DNA of 9,878 nt from CAZKUR01 sp964556005 (GTDB lineage Bacteria; Bacteroidota; Ignavibacteria; Ignavibacteriales; Ignavibacteriaceae), in contig CAZKUR010000119.1 in assembly GCA_964556005.1 (NCBI GenBank), positions 1 through 9,878 on the forward strand, read 5' to 3'. Below, in pieces: positions 7,072 through 9,878 of this stretch. The position numbers and the translations under genes are program-made. The notes under the pieces were generated by a model, which was given only the letters and a program-made list of their open reading frames with translations, was not told the origin of the DNA and did not search any database. How positions within the stretch are numbered: position 1 is the stretch's first letter; each line of letters begins with the position of its first letter.

Positions 7072-7638
7072 ATGAATTATCCATATAAATTCCTTTCTTT
7101 TGCAGTAATACTCTTATTTGGTTCGGCAGTTTTGTTTAATAATTTCGCACAGGAAAAGAAAGAAGAAAAAGTCCGTATCAGCCCCAAAGCCGGAGTTATG
7201 CAGGTAGTTGGATTCACAGAAGTAAACATTGTTTACAGCCGGCCGGGCGTAAAAGGAAGGAAGATCTGGGGTGGTTTAGTGCCTTATGATAAGGTTTGGC
7301 GCGCAGGTGCAAATGAAGCTACTACGATATCATTCAGCACCGAGGTAACTATTGAGGGAAAGAAACTTCCTGCCGGTAAGTATGGATTTTTTACTATTCC
7401 TTCCGAAAAAGAATGGACAATAATTTTTAATAAAGTTGCGGATCAATGGGGAGCTTTTCAATATAACGAAGCTGAAGATGCATTACGGATAAAAGCTAAA
7501 CCTGTCAAAAATAATTACCAGGAATGGCTGGCATATACTATTACAAAAACCGGTGATGATAGTGCGACTATAGCTTTGGAATGGGAAAATCTTAAAGTAC
7601 CTTTCAATTTAAAAGTACCTTTGAAAAAGAAAAGTTAA
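7072..7638 (+). CDS. secreted DUF2911 domain protein
   Basis: A 188-residue exported protein. Residues 1-26 form a signal peptide: short charged start, hydrophobic stretch from about 7 to 22, and probable cleavage after A26 (NFA|QEK). There is no lipobox cysteine, so a soluble periplasmic or secreted protein is expected. The rest is a DUF2911 domain, recognisable from VNIVYSRPGVKGRKIWG (51-67), VPYDKVWRAGANEAT (70-84), LPAGKYGFFTIP (99-110) and WTIIFN (115-120). The family is common in Bacteroidota and relatives and has no established biochemical function that I know. AAGGAG (7061-7066) sits 5 nt before the ATG, the best ribosome-binding site in the window, suggesting good expression. The C terminus has a six-residue near-repeat, LKVPFN then LKVPLK. 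It is divergent from the deformylase gene and probably monocistronic, as a hairpin follows. Confidence 0.9.
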   Translation: MNYPYKFLSFAVILLFGSAVLFNNFAQEKKEEKVRISPKAGVMQVVGFTEVNIVYSRPGVKGRKIWGGLVPYDKVWRAGANEATTISFSTEVTIEGKKLPAGKYGFFTIPSEKEWTIIFNKVADQWGAFQYNEAEDALRIKAKPVKNNYQEWLAYTITKTGDDSATIALEWENLKVPFNLKVPLKKKS

Positions 7639-7682
7639 GAATGATATTTAACGTAGGATGGTTAATGTATGATGGGATTGTC

Positions 7683-7727
7683 ACCTTCAAGGTCAGCAAA
7701 TAGTCTTTTCCATGCGACCTTGAAGGT
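7683..7727. terminator. long hairpin between convergent genes, possible bidirectional terminator
   Basis: ACCTTCAAGGTC (7683-7694) and GACCTTGAAGGT (7716-7727) form a perfect 12-bp stem around a 21-nt loop, midway in the 105-bp gap between two convergent genes. That position fits a shared transcription terminator. On the plus side the stem is followed by TGTTTATAA, only modestly T-rich, and on the minus side no T-tract follows, so it is not a textbook intrinsic terminator. Each arm is itself a palindrome (ACCTT-C-AAGGT and ACCTT-G-AAGGT), which also allows a two-site protein target or a dispersed palindromic repeat. Confidence 0.55.
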
Positions 7728-7743
7728 TGTTTATAACTCAGAT

Positions 7744-9090
7744 TTAATTTCTAATAATATTTAACAACTCATTTGTCTTGTTTTCCATTAGCTTAACATC
7801 ACCACGGCTTTCAACATTTAATCGTAAAATCGGTTCTGTGTTTGACATTCTAAGATTAAATCGCCAATTCGGATATTCAACACTCAGCCCGTCGACATGA
7901 TCTATTTTCCCATCGGAATATTTTTTTTCAACTTCTTTTATTTTTGCCGCGGGATCATTTATTGTTGAATTTATTTCACCGGAACAAGGATATGCTTTGA
8001 TCATTTCTTCAACTAATTTTGAGAGTGGTTTATTCTCTTCTGAAATAAGCTGGAGAATTAAGAGAAACGGAATCATCCCGCTGTCGGAATATGAATTGTC
8101 GCGGAAGTAATGATGTGCGGACATTTCACCACCGTAAATAGCATTAACTTCACGCATTTTTTCTTTAATAAATGCGTGCCCGCTTTTCGATTGTACCGCT
8201 TTACCATCGTATTTTTTAACTACTTCAAGAGTATTCCAGATTAAACGCGGATCATGTACAATGCTTTCACCGGGATTTTTTTTCAAAATTGATTTTGCCA
8301 ATAAACCCACAATGTAATAACCTTCAATAAATTCAGCATTTTCATCAAAAAAGAAGCAGCGGTCGTAATCGCCGTCCCATGCAACTCCTAAATCAGCTTT
8401 ATTTTCTTTAATTGCATTTATCGTAGCTTTTCTGTTTTCAATTAAAAGAGGATTAGGAACTCCGTTTGGAAATGATGGATCCGGATCGTTAAAAATTTTA
8501 ACCATTTTAATAGGAAGTTCGGGTTCAAGCTTGTTTAATGAAATTCCAGCACAGCCGTTGCCCGCATTTACTACCACTTTATGCGGTTTTATTTTGGAAA
8601 CGTCGTAAAACTTTTTCAGGTTATTGATAAAATCGGGGAGTATATCTTTTATACTATAGTTCCCGATCCTTTCAGCTTTAGGATCAAATTTATTTTCAAG
8701 GATCATTTTTTCAACTTCATTCAATCCCGAATCATAACCTACCGGGACAGATCCTTTTTTTACAAATTTCATCCCGTTATATTCAGGCGGATTGTGACTT
8801 GCGGTGATCATTATTCCACCGTCGGCATTTAAAAAAGGTGTTGCAAAATAAATCATTTCCGTTCCGCAAAGTCCGATATCGATTACATCAACTCCGTTTT
8901 CATTTAAACCTCTTGTTAATGCCTCCGAAATTTCCTGAGATGATTCTCTGACGTCGTGACCAATCACCACAATCTTTGCTTTTATTAATTTTGAATAAGC
9001 TTTACCAATTTTGAAAGCTAAATCACTGTTAAGTTCGGACGGTACCTTTCCCCTGATATCATATGCTTTAAAACAATTGATTTTTTCCAT
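7744..9090 (-). CDS. phosphomannomutase / phosphoglucomutase
   Basis: A 448-residue member of the alpha-D-phosphohexomutase superfamily, close in layout to bacterial PMM/PGM (AlgC, ManB). It interconverts hexose 1- and 6-phosphates in the cytoplasm, supplying mannose-1-P or glucose-1-P for sugar nucleotides, polysaccharide and glycogen. All four domain signatures are visible: catalytic phosphoserine S98 in ITASHNPPEYNGMK, the Mg2+ loop DGDYDR (239-244), the sugar-specificity loop GEMSAHHYF (321-329; GEMS is typical of PMM/PGM rather than of phosphoglucosamine mutase), and the phosphate-binding loop RMSNTEP (414-420). The N-terminal FKAYDIRG (7-14) is also typical. Specificity for mannose versus glucose cannot be settled from sequence. 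AAAGGGAG (9101-9108 on the plus strand) lies 10 nt before the ATG and is a plausible ribosome-binding site. The gene stands alone on its strand, divergent from the zinc-ribbon gene. Confidence 0.94.
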   Translation of the reverse strand: MEKINCFKAYDIRGKVPSELNSDLAFKIGKAYSKLIKAKIVVIGHDVRESSQEISEALTRGLNENGVDVIDIGLCGTEMIYFATPFLNADGGIMITASHNPPEYNGMKFVKKGSVPVGYDSGLNEVEKMILENKFDPKAERIGNYSIKDILPDFINNLKKFYDVSKIKPHKVVVNAGNGCAGISLNKLEPELPIKMVKIFNDPDPSFPNGVPNPLLIENRKATINAIKENKADLGVAWDGDYDRCFFFDENAEFIEGYYIVGLLAKSILKKNPGESIVHDPRLIWNTLEVVKKYDGKAVQSKSGHAFIKEKMREVNAIYGGEMSAHHYFRDNSYSDSGMIPFLLILQLISEENKPLSKLVEEMIKAYPCSGEINSTINDPAAKIKEVEKKYSDGKIDHVDGLSVEYPNWRFNLRMSNTEPILRLNVESRGDVKLMENKTNELLNIIRN

Positions 9091-9279
9091 AAAAAGAAAA
9101 CTCCCTTTGAAAATAACCTGATTTTAGATTGAAAAAATAATCGTAGATATTATTAAGGCTGTTTTTATAATTAAAAAGATAATACATTTATAGTTGTAAA
9201 ATTATGAAGGAAATCATCATTATTAAAATTTTTTCCAAAGAGATTTTTTTTTCAATGGAATTTTTACCCGATTGTTTTT

Positions 9280-9624
9280 ATGTTTTATTATCACAATTTA
9301 TATAGGGAGAGAGATATCGTAACAAAAGATACTGTTAAATGGCACTTCGCAAAGTGTAACAACTCGAAATGTAATTCTATCTTTCTGGTCAATCCGGATG
9401 AGACACCAGGAGATTTAGGTTTTATTTGTCCTGATTGCAGTAAAAAATTGACACATTCTCATGTGGTTCAATGTTCAAGCTGTAGGACAATCCTAAATTT
9501 TGTTAGAGCTGCACCAAACGAAGAAAAAGTAGTCTTTAACGTTCCAAAGTGTTCCCACTGCATCGGCACTATTGAAGATGAATGGGAAGTGGAACCGTTG
9601 TACCAGCCGGATTCTTATATATAA
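9280..9624 (+). CDS. small double zinc-ribbon protein of unknown function
   Basis: A 114-residue open frame whose protein carries four cysteine pairs: C26-x4-C31, C50-x2-C53, C65-x2-C68 and C91-x2-C94. Taken in order they make two tandem zinc ribbons (26-53 and 65-94), each with a hydrophobic strand such as SIFLVN (33-38) or TILNFV (70-75) between knuckles. The C terminus is acidic (EDEWEVEP). No catalytic domain, signal peptide or membrane segment is present. Such proteins often bind nucleic acid or scaffold a complex, but nothing here identifies a partner and I do not recognise the family. The start is uncertain: the ATG at 9280 is the only Met codon in the frame and has no ribosome-binding site, whereas a strong purine run (9304-9311) lies inside the frame before an ATC codon at 9316. 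The core from about residue 18 onward is secure. It is followed by a terminator hairpin. Confidence 0.75.
   Translation: MFYYHNLYRERDIVTKDTVKWHFAKCNNSKCNSIFLVNPDETPGDLGFICPDCSKKLTHSHVVQCSSCRTILNFVRAAPNEEKVVFNVPKCSHCIGTIEDEWEVEPLYQPDSYI
9304..9311 (+). promoter_or_regulatory. Shine-Dalgarno-like purine run inside the zinc-ribbon frame
   Basis: AGGGAGAG at 9304-9311 resembles a strong ribosome-binding site but lies 24 nt downstream of the only ATG of the frame. The codon at the right distance is ATC (9316-9318), in frame with the cysteine pairs. Either translation begins at a rare non-canonical ATC, or ATC is a base error or mutation of ATG, or the run is coincidental sequence encoding Arg-Glu-Arg. 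Confidence 0.35.
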
Positions 9625-9660
9625 CTGAATCCGCTCGCTGGTTTACCATTCTAAAGTTTA

Positions 9661-9710
9661 GCTGAATAAGCAAAATTGATTTATTCGGATGCTTATTCAG
9701 CCTTTCTTAT
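9661..9710 (+). terminator. intrinsic terminator after the zinc-ribbon gene
   Basis: GCTGAATAAGC (9661-9671) and GCTTATTCAGC (9691-9701) form a perfect 11-bp stem with a 19-nt loop, 37 bp after the stop codon. The following CTTTCTTAT is T-rich but interrupted. Position and symmetry make termination the most likely role; the long loop and broken T-tract leave some doubt. Confidence 0.65.
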
Positions 9711-9780
9711 GCTATAACCTTTTCTATCCCATACTTTTCAAAAATTAATGTGATTTTAGAAGTTAATCGTTTCGATAAAC

Positions 9781-9811
9781 TTTAATAAATAGCGAAAATA
9801 CTTTAATTTTG
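9781..9811 (+). promoter_or_regulatory. Bacteroidota-type promoter of the right-edge gene
   Basis: TTTA (9781-9784), exactly 19 nt, then TAATTTTG (9804-9811) fits TTTG-N19-TAnnTTTG with a perfect -7 element and one mismatch in the -33 element. Transcription would start around 9818, about 35 nt before the ATG at 9852. This is the best promoter match in the window and supports a Bacteroidota-related host. Confidence 0.5.
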
Positions 9812-9851
9812 AAACATTATGCTGTTAATTTAATCAATAAAAGGTAACTCA

Positions 9852-9878
9852 ATGAAGCGAAAATTATTTTCAAGTTCT
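9852..9878 (+). CDS. 5' end of a gene cut by the window edge
   Basis: An ATG at 9852 opens a frame of nine codons, MKRKLFSSS, before the sequence ends. The basic start followed by a hydrophobic turn could be the beginning of a signal peptide, but there is too little to tell. Support for a real start comes from AAAGG (9840-9844) 7 nt upstream, the promoter candidate at 9781-9811, and a leader nearly the same as that of the DUF2911 gene (AATAAAAGG-N5-CAATG in both). Product unknown. Confidence 0.6.

Larger units (their letters stand above)
9625..9851. other. intergenic region with terminator and promoter
   Basis: This 227-bp AT-rich gap contains a hairpin terminator near its start and a Bacteroidota-like promoter with ribosome-binding site near its end, both listed separately. 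Between them (about 9711-9780) I see no ORF, RNA gene or repeat. Confidence 0.6.

Noticed and set aside
8581..8832. Plus-strand open frame of 83 codons
   Set aside because: Antisense to the hexose-phosphate mutase, including its active-site serine region; no independent support.
1..9878. Mobile element, CRISPR, tRNA/rRNA, toxin-antitoxin or defence system
   Set aside because: No transposase, terminal repeats, spaced repeat array, RNA-gene fold or recognisable defence domain was found on either strand.

Overview
The window is an AT-rich stretch of bacterial chromosome with tightly packed housekeeping genes on both strands. The organism is most likely from the Bacteroidota/Chlorobi/Ignavibacteriota assemblage. 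The hints are low G+C, a secreted DUF2911 protein, a LonB-type protease of the AAA_32 family, candidate promoters resembling the Bacteroidota form (TTTG, 19 nt, TAnnTTTG), and starts that often lack a strong Shine-Dalgarno. This placement is inference; no rRNA or other taxonomic marker is present. I see no mobile element, tRNA, rRNA, CRISPR array, phage gene or defence system.

Left part (1-5118, minus strand): a Lon-family protease, pyruvate kinase and an AmmeMemoRadiSam-type radical SAM enzyme, transcribed right to left. Protease and kinase overlap by ATGA, so they are almost certainly co-transcribed. The radical SAM gene follows after 115 bp and may belong to the same operon. A 220-bp divergent intergenic region (5119-5338) separates the protease from the next gene.

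Middle (5339-7638): a class V PLP-dependent aminotransferase-fold enzyme on the plus strand converges with, and overlaps by 8 bp, a sequence-divergent peptide deformylase on the minus strand. A secreted DUF2911 protein on the plus strand then diverges from the deformylase.

Right part (7639-9878): a 105-bp convergent gap carries a long hairpin made of two self-palindromic arms. It is followed by a phosphomannomutase/phosphoglucomutase (minus), a small double zinc-ribbon protein of unknown function (plus), a hairpin terminator, and the first nine codons of another plus-strand gene with a good promoter candidate.

Pyruvate kinase and the hexose-phosphate mutase are central carbon enzymes; the deformylase and protease act at the two ends of a protein's life. 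Beyond the protease-kinase overlap the genes do not form an evident pathway. I did not find a convincing undescribed system. The items most worth a second look are the protease/kinase coupling, the isolated radical SAM enzyme, the zinc-ribbon protein and its doubtful start, and the double-palindrome hairpin.
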